The notes: generated by a model not told the origin, from the letters alone. DNA of 10,666 nucleotides from a bacterium UBP8_UBA6595 (GCA_002433595.1 DJIL01000031.1:36080-46745), one strand, 5' to 3'; positions 1 through 8,347 are shown, counted from the stretch's first letter. Program-made: numbers and translations.

Positions 1-45
1 CCAGAAACTGGTTTGTTCCCAATTCTTTTTTTGAATAGCTATTTC

Positions 46-65
46 CCGATCCTGTCCGATCCTGG
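46..65. repeat. 10-bp tandem direct repeat upstream of purB
   Basis: Two adjacent copies, CCGATCCTGT (46-55) and CCGATCCTGG (56-65), match at 9 of 10 positions. They abut a TTGACC hexamer at 66-71 that resembles a -35 element. The 10-bp period puts both copies on the same face of the helix, as in activator or repressor half-sites, but a chance slippage duplication explains it equally well. Confidence 0.5.
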
Positions 66-118
66 TTGACCAAAAAATTTACAGGCACTATTTACACTGA
101 TGTCTAATTTGTGTTAAT
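66..118 (+). promoter_or_regulatory. Putative promoter region of the purB-guaB-guaA operon
   Basis: Several imperfect sigma-70-like pairs overlap here. TTGACC (66-71) pairs with TATTTA (89-94) at 17-nt spacing. TTTACA (78-83) pairs with TCTAAT (103-108) at 19 nt. TTTACA (91-96) pairs with GTTAAT (113-118) at 16 nt. No single pair is convincing, so only the region is called. It is the only noncoding space ahead of the five-gene run and would give a leader of under 40 nt. Confidence 0.4.
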
Positions 119-132
119 CTACCACCCAACTT

Positions 133-1425
133 ATGATTAAACGATACACACGAAAAGAAATGGAATTTGTTTGGTCAGATCAGTGCAAATTTGACAACTG
201 GTTAGCCGTAGAAATTGCAGCCTGTGAGGCACATGTCGAACTCGGCAATATTCAACAATCCGCTGTTGATGTTATTAAAGCGAAAGCCGCATTTGATGTT
301 GAACGAATCAAAGAGATAGAGTCTGAAATTCACCACGATGTCATTGCGTTTTTAACTAGTTTAGCTGAAAACATTGGCCCCGAGTCTCGATTTGTTCACA
401 TGGGATTGACCAGTACCGATGTCGTCGACACGGCATTTTGCTTGCAAATTCAAGCCGCCGGGAAGCTTTTAATGCGTGGACTTGAGCAAGTCTTGGAAAA
501 ATTAGAAGTTCAAGCCAAAGCCAATAAAACAACTTTGCAAATGGGCCGTACCCATGGTGTGCATGCTGAACCGTTAAGCTTTGGACTAAAATTAACCGTT
601 TGGTACAGTGAAATGCAACGCAATTATGAACGGCTGCGTATTGCTTTGGAAGGGCTCGCTGTTGGCAAACTATCTGGTGCGGTTGGAAACTACGCAAACT
701 TAGATCCAGATATTGAACGGTTAGTTTGTCAAACATTATCTTTAACACCGGCATCCGCATCCACACAAACGCTTCAGCGAGACCGGCATGCGCATTTCAT
801 GACGACATTAGCTATTATCGCCGGCAGTTTGGAAAAAATGGCTACGGAATTTCGAGCCCTTCAAAAAACAGAATTTGGCGAAGTCTATGAGCCATTTGAT
901 AAACTTCAGAAAGGGTCCTCTGCCATGCCCCACAAGAAAAACCCTATTTTAGGTGAGCGAATTACCGGTTTATCTCGATTAATTCGATCTTATGCACTTA
1001 CTGCATTAGAAAATCAAGCCTTATGGCATGAACGTGATATTTCACATTCATCGGCAGAGCGAGTCATTTTTCCAGACGCAACTATTGCATTAGATTATGC
1101 CTTAAGCTTAATGATTCGTATTTTAGATGGCTTAGTGGTCTGTGAGGATCGAATGATGGCCAATATTAATGGGTCCAACCGGATTTTCTTTTCCCAGCCG
1201 CTTTTACTTGTGTTGGTGAATGCCGGTCTTACTCGAGAAGATGCGTACCGATTGGTTCAAAAGCAAGCCATGCGAGCACATGAAGAAAATGTGGATTTTC
1301 AAGAGGCTATCATGTCCGATGAAAGCATCATGAACCATGTGACTCATGAGCAAATTAACGACGTTTTCTCATTTGATCGATACACAAAAAATATTGACAA
1401 GATTTACCAGAAAATTTACAAATAG
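133..1425 (+). CDS. purB: Adenylosuccinate lyase
   Basis: This fumarase/aspartase-superfamily enzyme acts twice in purine synthesis: it releases fumarate from SAICAR to give AICAR, and from adenylosuccinate to give AMP. It is a cytosolic homotetramer in known relatives. At 430 residues it has the usual length of the Bacillus/cyanobacterial-type enzyme. The superfamily signature GSSAMPHKKNPILGER lies at residues 261-276, with the catalytic serine loop at S262-S263. The active-site histidines fall at H68 (HHDVIAFL), H89 (VHMGLTSTD) and H141 (GRTHGVHAEP), and E275 follows the signature; these coincide with the numbering of the Bacillus subtilis enzyme. The ATG at 133 has no Shine-Dalgarno sequence but gives the family-typical start MIKRYTRKEM. 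It is the first gene of the run and is followed 9 nt later by guaB. Arginine codons are strongly CGA-biased (15 of 25). Confidence 0.97.
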   Translation: MIKRYTRKEMEFVWSDQCKFDNWLAVEIAACEAHVELGNIQQSAVDVIKAKAAFDVERIKEIESEIHHDVIAFLTSLAENIGPESRFVHMGLTSTDVVDTAFCLQIQAAGKLLMRGLEQVLEKLEVQAKANKTTLQMGRTHGVHAEPLSFGLKLTVWYSEMQRNYERLRIALEGLAVGKLSGAVGNYANLDPDIERLVCQTLSLTPASASTQTLQRDRHAHFMTTLAIIAGSLEKMATEFRALQKTEFGEVYEPFDKLQKGSSAMPHKKNPILGERITGLSRLIRSYALTALENQALWHERDISHSSAERVIFPDATIALDYALSLMIRILDGLVVCEDRMMANINGSNRIFFSQPLLLVLVNAGLTREDAYRLVQKQAMRAHEENVDFQEAIMSDESIMNHVTHEQINDVFSFDRYTKNIDKIYQKIYK

Positions 1426-1434
1426 GAAATAACA

Positions 1435-2580
1435 ATGACATTTCATAGAGCTTACGGATTTGACGAAATAGCCCTCGCACCATCAGATATTACTGTAGAT
1501 GAGTCCGATGTTAATATTGGCGTTACCATTGCGGGCATTGAACTTGCGATTCCTATTATTGCTTCAGCTATGGATTCTGTATGCAGTCCAAGTATGGCGG
1601 TTGCGCTGGGCAAGTTGGGTGCCACAGGGGTATTAAATTTAGAAGGTGTTCACACCCGATACGAAAACCCAGAGTCAATTTTAAAAAAAATAGCCAGTGT
1701 TTCTAATAATGACTACGTTACCACCATGCAAAACGCCTACCAAAAAGAAACAATTAAAGATCATTTGGTTGAACGCTGCATTCAAACGATTAAATCGGGG
1801 GGTGGCCATGCAATTGTTTCATCAACCCCTCAAAGAGCGGCTCACTTAGGCCCATTAGCTGCCGCAGCTGGTGCCGATGCCTTTATTATTCAATCCACGG
1901 TTATATCTAAATATTTTTATAGTAGTGATGCAAGTAAAAAATTAGATATTGAAACATTTTGTGCATCCATGCCAATCCCTGTTCTAATTGGAAATACAGC
2001 CAACTACGATGCGACAAAGTCATTGCTATCTACGGGAGTTAGCGGGATTTTTGTGGGTATTGGGCCTGGCGCAGCGTGCACCACGCGGGGTGTATTGGGT
2101 ATTGGTGTCCCCATGGCCACTTGTATTACCGATACAGCCAAAGCACGAAATGATTACTTTGAAGAGACCGGAAACTATGTTTCCATTATTGCAGACGGCG
2201 GTATTATTAATTCTGGGGATATTTGCAAAGCCATTGCTTGTGGCGCTGATGCGGTAATGATTGGCTCTCCTTTAGCACGTGCCCACGAAGCCCCTGGGCT
2301 AGGGTTTCACTGGGGAATGGCAACCCCGAATGCCTTATTACCCCGTGGTGCACGCATCGAAGTGGGATCCATTGCTGATTTAAAAACAATTTTGCTAGGG
2401 CCCTCATCATCGGATGATGGTTCGTTAAATTTAGCAGGCGCCTTATCTACAGGCATGGCAACCTTGGGGGCTAAATCCATTGCAGAGATGCACAACGTAA
2501 AAAAGCTTATTGCGCCATCGTTACAAACCGAAGGTAAGCTCTACCAGAAAACGCAAAAACTGGGTATGGGCAAACGTTAA
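1435..2580 (+). CDS. guaB3: GuaB3-type IMP dehydrogenase, lacking CBS domains
   Basis: It oxidises IMP to XMP with NAD+, the first committed step towards GMP. The protein is 381 residues, whereas the classical enzyme is about 485 with two CBS domains inserted in the TIM barrel. Here the barrel runs through without a CBS insert. The catalytic loop [15 protein letters not shown] carries the nucleophilic cysteine at about C215. The IADGG phosphate-binding motif, the [14 protein letters not shown] segment and the C-terminal [16 protein letters not shown] are all characteristic of the GuaB3 subgroup, and the start [10 protein letters not shown] matches that group's RAYGIDEIAL. An AGGA at 1424-1427 gives a fair ribosome site 7 nt before the ATG. 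It sits between purB and guaA, which strongly supports a real IMP dehydrogenase rather than GMP reductase. CBS-mediated nucleotide control is expected to be absent. Confidence 0.93.
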   Translation: MTFHRAYGFDEIALAPSDITVDESDVNIGVTIAGIELAIPIIASAMDSVCSPSMAVALGKLGATGVLNLEGVHTRYENPESILKKIASVSNNDYVTTMQNAYQKETIKDHLVERCIQTIKSGGGHAIVSSTPQRAAHLGPLAAAAGADAFIIQSTVISKYFYSSDASKKLDIETFCASMPIPVLIGNTANYDATKSLLSTGVSGIFVGIGPGAACTTRGVLGIGVPMATCITDTAKARNDYFEETGNYVSIIADGGIINSGDICKAIACGADAVMIGSPLARAHEAPGLGFHWGMATPNALLPRGARIEVGSIADLKTILLGPSSSDDGSLNLAGALSTGMATLGAKSIAEMHNVKKLIAPSLQTEGKLYQKTQKLGMGKR

Positions 2581-2584
2581 TCAT

Positions 2585-4117
2585 ATGATTGCGGTTCTTG
2601 ATTTTGGGTCTCAATATACTGAGCTTATTGCCAGGCGCTTACGTGAACACGGTGTATTAGCGAAGCTCTTTCCCATTACAGTAGCGTATCAAACGTTAGT
2701 TGATGAATCTGTGAAGGGTATTATTTTATCCGGGGGTCCCCACTCTGTCACAGACAAAGATTCTCTAACCTGTGATTCTAGGATTTTAAATGCTGATATT
2801 CCTATCTTAGGTATTTGTTATGGCTTACAACTCATGATTCATCATCATGGTGGAAGCGTTACCGCTGGGCATAGTCGCGAATATGGCGAAAGCCAGTTGT
2901 TGCACCAACCCCATGAGCTGTTTAACGATATTCCAACAGAGACTACTGCTTGGATGAGTCATGGAGACAGTGTCCAAACCATACCCCCTAACTTTGAATC
3001 AATTGGACGTACAACTACTTGTGAGTTTGCAGCCATTGCGCATGAAAAAAAGGCATGGTATGGGCTTCAGTTTCATCCAGAAGTTGTGCATACCACACAC
3101 GGGTCTCAGTTACTAAAAAACTTCGCGATTGATGTTTGCCAATGTCCCGCTAATTGGACGCCGGATACCTGTGTTCAAACGAGCATTCAATCTATTAAAG
3201 AAACGGTTGGAGATGAACACGTACTTTGTGCGTTATCCGGGGGTGTGGATTCCGCTGTTGCGGCTGTATTAATTCATAAAGCCATTGGAAACCAGTTAAC
3301 CTGTATGTTTATTGATCATGGATTTATGCGAAAAAATGAAGCCAAAATGGTTCAGAAGTTATTTAAAGAACTGACGATAAAAATTCATTACATTAATGCG
3401 AGCGACGTGTTTTTGAAAGCTTTAGGTGATACAACTGACCCTGAAAAAAAACGAAAAGTTATCGGGGAAACGTTTATTCGTGTCTTTGAATCGGAGTCTA
3501 AAAAACTTCCAACCAAGCATGTTTTTTTAGCTCAGGGCACATTATATTCAGATGTGATTGAATCAGCCCCTAAATCGGCGTCTAAAACCGCCCATACTAT
3601 TAAGTCCCATCACAATGTGTCCGGACTACCTAAGAATTTTGATTTTCAATTGTTGGAGCCCTTGCGAAAATTATTTAAAGATGAAGTTCGGCGTATCGGT
3701 AAACACATGGGCATGCCCGATACAATGATTAATCGCCAACCATTTCCAGGTCCAGGTTTGGCGATTCGCATTATTAATCAAGTTATTACACCTGATAAAA
3801 TACTGTGTCTGCAAAACGCAGATGCCATTGTATTAGAGGAAGTTAAAAAAGCAGGTTTATATGATAAATTATGGCAATCGTTTGCAATTTTAACCCCGAT
3901 TAAAACCGTCGGTGTACAGGGAGATCAGCGCACCTATCAGCATGTTTTAGCGCTGCGATTTGTGAACTCTGAAGATGCTATGACTGCGCATTGGGCCAAT
4001 GTTCCGCATGCATTACTCAAAACAATATCCACACGAATTTGCAATGAATTAAGCGCTATTAATCGCGTTGTGTATGATATTTCATCCAAGCCCCCAGCAA
4101 CTATTGAGTGGGAATAA
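2585..4117 (+). CDS. guaA: GMP synthase (glutamine-hydrolysing)
   Basis: It converts XMP to GMP using ATP and ammonia released from glutamine. The protein has 510 residues, normal for the two-domain enzyme. The N-terminal class I glutamine amidotransferase has the nucleophile in GICYGLQ (C78) and the His-Glu pair in FHPEV (H164, E166). The ATP-pyrophosphatase domain has the P-loop SGGVDS at 218-223. The C-terminal dimerisation domain ends in the nearly invariant PPATIEWE. The reading frame is open upstream to 2510, but the ATG at 2585 gives the canonical start MIAVLDFGSQYTELIARR and lies 4 nt after the guaB stop, so the 25 extra residues are rejected. No ribosome site is visible, which suggests translational coupling with guaB. 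Together with PurB and GuaB3 it covers both exits from IMP except PurA, which is not in this window. Confidence 0.97.
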   Translation: MIAVLDFGSQYTELIARRLREHGVLAKLFPITVAYQTLVDESVKGIILSGGPHSVTDKDSLTCDSRILNADIPILGICYGLQLMIHHHGGSVTAGHSREYGESQLLHQPHELFNDIPTETTAWMSHGDSVQTIPPNFESIGRTTTCEFAAIAHEKKAWYGLQFHPEVVHTTHGSQLLKNFAIDVCQCPANWTPDTCVQTSIQSIKETVGDEHVLCALSGGVDSAVAAVLIHKAIGNQLTCMFIDHGFMRKNEAKMVQKLFKELTIKIHYINASDVFLKALGDTTDPEKKRKVIGETFIRVFESESKKLPTKHVFLAQGTLYSDVIESAPKSASKTAHTIKSHHNVSGLPKNFDFQLLEPLRKLFKDEVRRIGKHMGMPDTMINRQPFPGPGLAIRIINQVITPDKILCLQNADAIVLEEVKKAGLYDKLWQSFAILTPIKTVGVQGDQRTYQHVLALRFVNSEDAMTAHWANVPHALLKTISTRICNELSAINRVVYDISSKPPATIEWE

Positions 4118-5475
4118 TGCAAGAAGCCATCCAAGCGTTATTGGATGATGCCTCTTTAATACCTGAGTTTTTTGACCGCTACCATAGTGTCGATATTGCT
4201 GAAACCTTAGCCGGCATTTTAATCGACGATCAAGTTTTATTTTTTACATTGGTTACGCCTAAACGCAATGCTAGTGTTTTTGAGTATTTGGAACTGTCGC
4301 ATCAAATTACACTCACTGAATTGTTGCCCACACGGATAATGAGTATTATTTTAACGCATATGTCTCGTGATAATGCCGTTGATCTATTGGATGCACTAAA
4401 CAAATCAACACCTAATATTAGTGAGCAATTACTATTGCGATTGCCCAAATCACTATCGGGGCATTTTCAAGAACTCCTAACGTATCCTGATAATTCAGCA
4501 GGCTCTATTATGGATTCCCGCATGGTAATTATTCCTGAAAACTTATTAATTAAAGACGCCATTGCATCGGTTCGCTTACAAGCCGATTTGCTCAATAAAG
4601 AATATGGCTTTCATATTTTTATTACCGACCATAAAAAACGATTAGTCGGGTTTACTACGTTAGCCGATATTTTGCTTGCTAATGACTCCGCTACAATTAA
4701 AAGTATTCGCTCAGATAACCCCATTGCTGTTCCAGTAACTATGCGCCGCAACGAAGTCGTTATGATTTGTCAAAAATACGATTTAAGCATTATTCCAGTC
4801 ATTAACGACACCAATGTATTAATTGGGATTATTACTAGCGATGATATTATGGATGTAGTGGTTGAAGAAGCGACTGAAGATTTATACAAACTATCTGGAA
4901 CCCATGATATTTCAGAGTCTCAATTACTAAGCGGAAGCATTTGGCGAGCCATTCGATCCCGCATGCCCTGGCTACTACTGACAATATTTGGTGGCATTGC
5001 CTCTGCCAGCTTAATTCATACGTATGCCGATCAGTTTACCTATTCTGAGTTTTCATTAGCACTTTCACTTAGTTTTTTACCACTATTAATGGGTTTGGGT
5101 GGTAATATGGGGAATCAAAGTGCCACAATATTTGTGCGTAGTTTATCCACAGGCTTTATTAAATTGGGTCATGCTAAGCGTTATATTAGTCGCGAATGTT
5201 TTATTGGGTGTTCAATGGGTGCCCTATTAGCCATTATTTTATTCGGCTTAACTGTTTTAATGAGTAACTCACTATTATTTAGCGCCGTTGTATCGAGTGC
5301 TTTATGGCTTAATATTAGCTTGGCTAGCTTAATTGGCGCTAGTTTGCCAGTCATGTTTGAGCGTTTTTCAATTGACCCAGCTGTTGCATCAGCCCCTTTT
5401 ATTTCTATGAGTTTGGATATTATTAGCCAGTTGGTTTATTTTAGCCTCACCCTATTGATTCTTGGCCTGCTGTGA
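4117..5475 (+). CDS. mgtE: MgtE-family magnesium transporter
   Basis: This is a Mg2+-selective channel/transporter of the inner membrane. In known MgtE proteins the cytosolic domains sense Mg2+ and close the pore when it is plentiful. The 452 residues show the family layout. A helical N-domain covers about residues 1-120, followed by YPDNSAGSIM near 123. A CBS pair covers about 130-255, then EEATEDLYKLSG begins the connecting plug helix. Five membrane segments follow from about 283 to 452. The pore signature PLLMGLGGNMGNQSAT and the following VRSLSTG are clear, and the last helices keep the conserved aspartate after SMS (SLDI). The ATG overlaps the guaA stop by one base (TAATG), so the two are probably translationally coupled. 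A GTG 9 nt upstream in frame is less likely. Why a Mg2+ channel travels with purine genes is open; Mg-ATP demand is only a guess. Confidence 0.95.
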   Translation: MQEAIQALLDDASLIPEFFDRYHSVDIAETLAGILIDDQVLFFTLVTPKRNASVFEYLELSHQITLTELLPTRIMSIILTHMSRDNAVDLLDALNKSTPNISEQLLLRLPKSLSGHFQELLTYPDNSAGSIMDSRMVIIPENLLIKDAIASVRLQADLLNKEYGFHIFITDHKKRLVGFTTLADILLANDSATIKSIRSDNPIAVPVTMRRNEVVMICQKYDLSIIPVINDTNVLIGIITSDDIMDVVVEEATEDLYKLSGTHDISESQLLSGSIWRAIRSRMPWLLLTIFGGIASASLIHTYADQFTYSEFSLALSLSFLPLLMGLGGNMGNQSATIFVRSLSTGFIKLGHAKRYISRECFIGCSMGALLAIILFGLTVLMSNSLLFSAVVSSALWLNISLASLIGASLPVMFERFSIDPAVASAPFISMSLDIISQLVYFSLTLLILGLL

Positions 5476-5957
5476 ATCAAACGCTCACCGGTATTGTGCT
5501 ACGCCACAAACCGTTATTTGAGTCCAAATGGCAAATAATGTTGCTAACCCCGTCACAGGGTCGGGTGTATGCTTTATCACGAAGTCCCAGCAAAAAAAAT
5601 CCGTTTCAGGGTCATCTTGAGCCCAGCAATCGGGTTGAATTATCCGTATTTCAAGGCAAAACATTTACCTATATTAATCATGGGCAAGCCATTGAAACGT
5701 TTTCAAGCCTGCGGACAAATTATAGTCATTTTGAATTTACAATGCACGTGTTTAATCTAATTATACGCTCAACAATGATTCAGCAACCCAGTCCAGAACT
5801 CTATGAATTATTACTAAGCACATTACGAAAACTTAAAGAATCGCCCAATCTTACGGAACTTCGACAAACTGTTGAACGGGATATTCTTACATGTGAGGGA
5901 CTCGGCGGTAATGAATGTGAATCGTATAGTGATCAGCTGAAGCGATACACTAATTAG
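5472..5957 (+). CDS. recO: Short RecO-like DNA repair protein (no zinc finger)
   Basis: RecO binds single-stranded DNA and SSB and, with RecR, loads RecA at gaps in the RecFOR pathway. The N-terminal half reads like a RecO OB fold: TGIVLRHKPLFESKWQIMLLTPSQGRVYALSR, then a GHLEPSNRVELSV segment (about residues 6-60). A helical part follows (about 85-150), where the family has its LFELLL-type helix, here ELYELLLSTLRKL. At 161 residues it is well below the usual 220-260. The C-terminal four-cysteine zinc region is absent: only two cysteines lie near the end (TCEGLGGNEC). The gene starts with GTG, overlapping the mgtE stop by 4 nt, and its stop overlaps that of the opposing gene. The call rests on N-terminal pattern recognition, so a diverged RecO-family protein of other function is possible. 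Confidence 0.72.
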   Translation: MNQTLTGIVLRHKPLFESKWQIMLLTPSQGRVYALSRSPSKKNPFQGHLEPSNRVELSVFQGKTFTYINHGQAIETFSSLRTNYSHFEFTMHVFNLIIRSTMIQQPSPELYELLLSTLRKLKESPNLTELRQTVERDILTCEGLGGNECESYSDQLKRYTN

Positions 5958-6469
5958 CCGTGAATTATAGCTTGGACGGGTTGGTCATGTGGTTCCACAG
6001 GTACTTGATCCAAGACATGTGCTTCGTGCACAATTCCAATGGCATATGTCGGGTGATCCGCCAATAACTGATCGTACACACCCTGTCCGCGCCCCAGTCG
6101 ATTACCCTGTTTATCCACAGCAACACACGGAACCACAATGACATCCAACTGGGGAATAACTGGCGAGTTACTACCCGGAGCCAAGCAGCCATCGCCCCCT
6201 AGTGATAGCGATGTTTTATTGGGTATAAAGGTTCGAAAGACATACCGTTTGATCGATTCATCATACGCAGGAAGTGCCAGTGACACACGTACGGTATGAA
6301 TAAATTGGCTTAAGCTTGGTTCTGAAGGCAAGGCCATATACACACCAATATGCGTCGCATTTTGAATAGCCGGTGTGTTAAGTAGTGCATGGGCTAATGC
6401 GACAGCATCTGAAGTCCGGTGTTTGGCCAACGCCAATAGGGACTGTCGAATATGCGCTTTAGTATTCAC
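5954..6469 (-). CDS. 5-formyltetrahydrofolate cyclo-ligase
   Basis: It converts 5-formyl-THF, a folate storage and inhibitory form, to 5,10-methenyl-THF using ATP, returning it to one-carbon metabolism (YgfA/MTHFS family). The 171 residues are slightly short of the usual 180-200. Visible family features are the N-terminal IRQSLLAL helix, ALPSEPSLSQFI (the substrate-region glutamate segment), the DVIVVPCVAVDKQGNRLGRGQGVYD core and the end VPVEPHDQPVQAII. The glycine-rich motif, normally GxGGGYYDR, reads GRGQGVYDQ (126-134), a non-consensus version. It starts with GTG, sharing 4 nt with the thiH stop, so it is probably coupled to thiH. Its TAA overlaps the recO TAG on the other strand by 3 nt of a shared 4-nt stretch, leaving no room for a terminator. 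A role shared with thiamine synthesis is not established. Confidence 0.88.
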   Translation of the reverse strand: MNTKAHIRQSLLALAKHRTSDAVALAHALLNTPAIQNATHIGVYMALPSEPSLSQFIHTVRVSLALPAYDESIKRYVFRTFIPNKTSLSLGGDGCLAPGSNSPVIPQLDVIVVPCVAVDKQGNRLGRGQGVYDQLLADHPTYAIGIVHEAHVLDQVPVEPHDQPVQAIIHG

Positions 6470-7545
6470 GACCAGTCCGTGTATACCGGGCAGTACCCAT
6501 TGTCTCGCAACACAGCATCAATACATTGAACACTGCGTTCGTCTGAAATATCAAATTGCGTTTCTGTGTCATGCCCAGAATACCCGCCGGGATTGGTTTT
6601 TGAAGCCGCTGACATTGTTGTAATGCCCAGGGGAATTAAATGGTCTCGCAACTGCGCAGGCTCTCGAGTAGACAAGGTGATGCTAATATCTGGAAATACC
6701 AGGCGAAACGTTGCAATAAGCCGCACTAAATCAGAATCTGATACGGGGTACTCTACAGTATACTCGCCAAACATACCTTGGATACGAGGAAATGACACCC
6801 CAAATTGAACTGCCTGGTACCGTTGTTGCAACTGTGTTAAATGATACCCCAAACAAAGGGCTTCGTATCGCCAGTCATACAAACCCAATAATGCACCTAA
6901 GTTTATCCGATAAAAACCAGCGGTTGCCCCTGATTCTACAGCCGTTAATCGCCAGTCCTGTCGGCGTTTTTTTCCACGCAAATGATGTTTTAAATACGTT
7001 TGCTTGTGATACGTTTCTTGGTACAATGTCAAACTATCTGCGCCCGCTTGAATAAGCATTTCATAATCGGGTTGGGATAATGGCTGGACTTCAACACCAA
7101 CTGAATCAAACGTTTTTTTGGCTACGTGTATCGCCTCAGCAATATAATCAGCATCCACACTACCCGGGGCTTCGCCCGTAAGTAACAGTACATGGCGAAA
7201 CCCGTGCCGATGCAAAATTCCAAGCTCTAGCTGAAACTCTGCCATGCTTAATGTTTTACGGGGGTACTCATGCTCCATGCTAAACCCACAATAGGTACAC
7301 TGATTGTAGCAAAGATTAGACAGATACACCGGTGCAAATAATTGCATAGTGTGTCCAAATCGTTGAATTGTACGGGTATGGGACATATGAGCCAACCATT
7401 CAATATCAACGCGTGAATCAAGCAATGCTGGCATATCATATAGCGACCAGTGCGTCGCCGAATACAAAGCGGCTAAGTCAGCATGTGTGGGTGTTGTAGA
7501 CAAAAGCGGGGCTACATCAGTATGCGCCTGAAAAACACTAGTCAT
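6466..7545 (-). CDS. thiH: 2-iminoacetate synthase ThiH (radical SAM tyrosine lyase)
   Basis: It cleaves tyrosine with a 5'-deoxyadenosyl radical to give dehydroglycine and p-cresol; the dehydroglycine feeds ThiG in thiazole synthesis. The 359 residues compare with about 375 in the Escherichia coli enzyme. The radical SAM cluster motif CxxxCxxC is at C79, C83 and C86 within YLSNLCYNQCTYCGFSM, followed by the family-typical YPRKTL. LLTGEAPGS (near 120) fits the SAM-binding strand, and the C-terminal region keeps the STREPAQLRDHLIPLG, SAASKTNPGGY and QFDISDERS segments that identify ThiH rather than other biotin/ThiH-type enzymes. The ATG overlaps thiG by 8 nt, with no ribosome site, implying coupling. 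Most Cyanobacteria use the oxygen-dependent glycine oxidase ThiO at this step, so ThiH points to a low-oxygen or fermentative lifestyle; that is inference. Confidence 0.95.
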   Translation of the reverse strand: MTSVFQAHTDVAPLLSTTPTHADLAALYSATHWSLYDMPALLDSRVDIEWLAHMSHTRTIQRFGHTMQLFAPVYLSNLCYNQCTYCGFSMEHEYPRKTLSMAEFQLELGILHRHGFRHVLLLTGEAPGSVDADYIAEAIHVAKKTFDSVGVEVQPLSQPDYEMLIQAGADSLTLYQETYHKQTYLKHHLRGKKRRQDWRLTAVESGATAGFYRINLGALLGLYDWRYEALCLGYHLTQLQQRYQAVQFGVSFPRIQGMFGEYTVEYPVSDSDLVRLIATFRLVFPDISITLSTREPAQLRDHLIPLGITTMSAASKTNPGGYSGHDTETQFDISDERSVQCIDAVLRDNGYCPVYTDWS

Positions 7546-8347
7546 TTAAAAATTGAGTCAATGCGCCCCAAGTAGGCGAACTGGCTGATGCACAAGGCCC
7601 TACGCTAGGCATTCCGGATGTATAGGCTAAACGGCCCGCACGTGTAGCTAAAGAAAAAGCGACTGCATACGCTTCTGGGTCTGGCGCTGTGGCAATCGCC
7701 GTATTTACCAATACCGCGTCTGCCCCCAGTTCCATAACCCGAGCCGCCTCTGATGGTTTTCCTAGACCGGCATCCACAACCACAGGAACCTGAGATTGTT
7801 CAATAATTATGCGAATCATGGCTTCAGTTTGTACGCCTTGATTCGATCCGATGGGGGATGCCAGTGGCATTACAGTTGAACACCCCACCCCCTCTAATTG
7901 TTTAGCTAATACGGGGTCAGGTTGAATATAAGGCAATACAACAAACCCATCATTGACGAGTTCTTTAGCTGCTTTGAGGGTTTCATGACCATCCGGCAGT
8001 AAGTATCGGGAATCTGGAATAACTTCTAATTTAATCCAGTTGGACACGCCTGTTGATCGAGCCAACTGGGCTAAGCGAATGGCTTCTTCAGCATTACGTG
8101 CTCCAGATGTATTGGGCAAAATACAATAATGATCAGGCGAAACAACGGTTAACATATCATCTTGGGGTTGGTTTAAGTCCACACGCCGAAGGGCTACTGT
8201 AACTAGCTCTGTTTGAGCGGCTTCCAATGCTAAACGCATGGTAGACAGGCTGCTAAATTTGCCAGTTCCTAGCAACAAGCGGGATTGAAAGGATCGATCA
8301 GCGATAACCAACGAATCTACTACTTCTGTCATACTGCCAGTGTACAC
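7538..8347 (-). CDS. thiG: Thiazole synthase ThiG
   Basis: It condenses 1-deoxy-D-xylulose 5-phosphate, dehydroglycine and ThiS thiocarboxylate to form the thiazole phosphate of thiamine; it is a TIM-barrel enzyme working with ThiH. The N-terminus [21 protein letters not shown], the Schiff-base lysine in [17 protein letters not shown] (K106 counted from the GTG), [34 protein letters not shown] and [31 protein letters not shown] are all hallmark segments. Length is 269 residues from the GTG at 8347 or 264 from the ATG at 8332. The GTG is preceded by AAGGGG at 8355-8360 with 7-nt spacing, a good ribosome site; the ATG has none, so the GTG is preferred although the homology does not decide. thiS and thiF are not nearby. 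No TPP riboswitch is recognisable upstream. Confidence 0.96.
   Translation of the reverse strand: MYTGSMTEVVDSLVIADRSFQSRLLLGTGKFSSLSTMRLALEAAQTELVTVALRRVDLNQPQDDMLTVVSPDHYCILPNTSGARNAEEAIRLAQLARSTGVSNWIKLEVIPDSRYLLPDGHETLKAAKELVNDGFVVLPYIQPDPVLAKQLEGVGCSTVMPLASPIGSNQGVQTEAMIRIIIEQSQVPVVVDAGLGKPSEAARVMELGADAVLVNTAIATAPDPEAYAVAFSLATRAGRLAYTSGMPSVGPCASASSPTWGALTQFLND

Noticed and set aside
1..25. CCAG-AAA-CTGG hairpin with downstream T-run as a terminator of an upstream gene
   Set aside because: Only a 4-bp stem is visible, and the T-rich run starts about 15 nt later. The stem may continue off the window, so it cannot be supported.
356..766. Minus-strand 136-codon open frame within purB
   Set aside because: Entirely inside a highly conserved purB; no recognisable motif or start context, so it is a shadow frame.
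2510..2584. 25-residue N-terminal extension of GuaA
   Set aside because: It lies out of frame inside guaB, and MIAVLDFGSQYTELI at 2585 is the canonical GMP synthase start.
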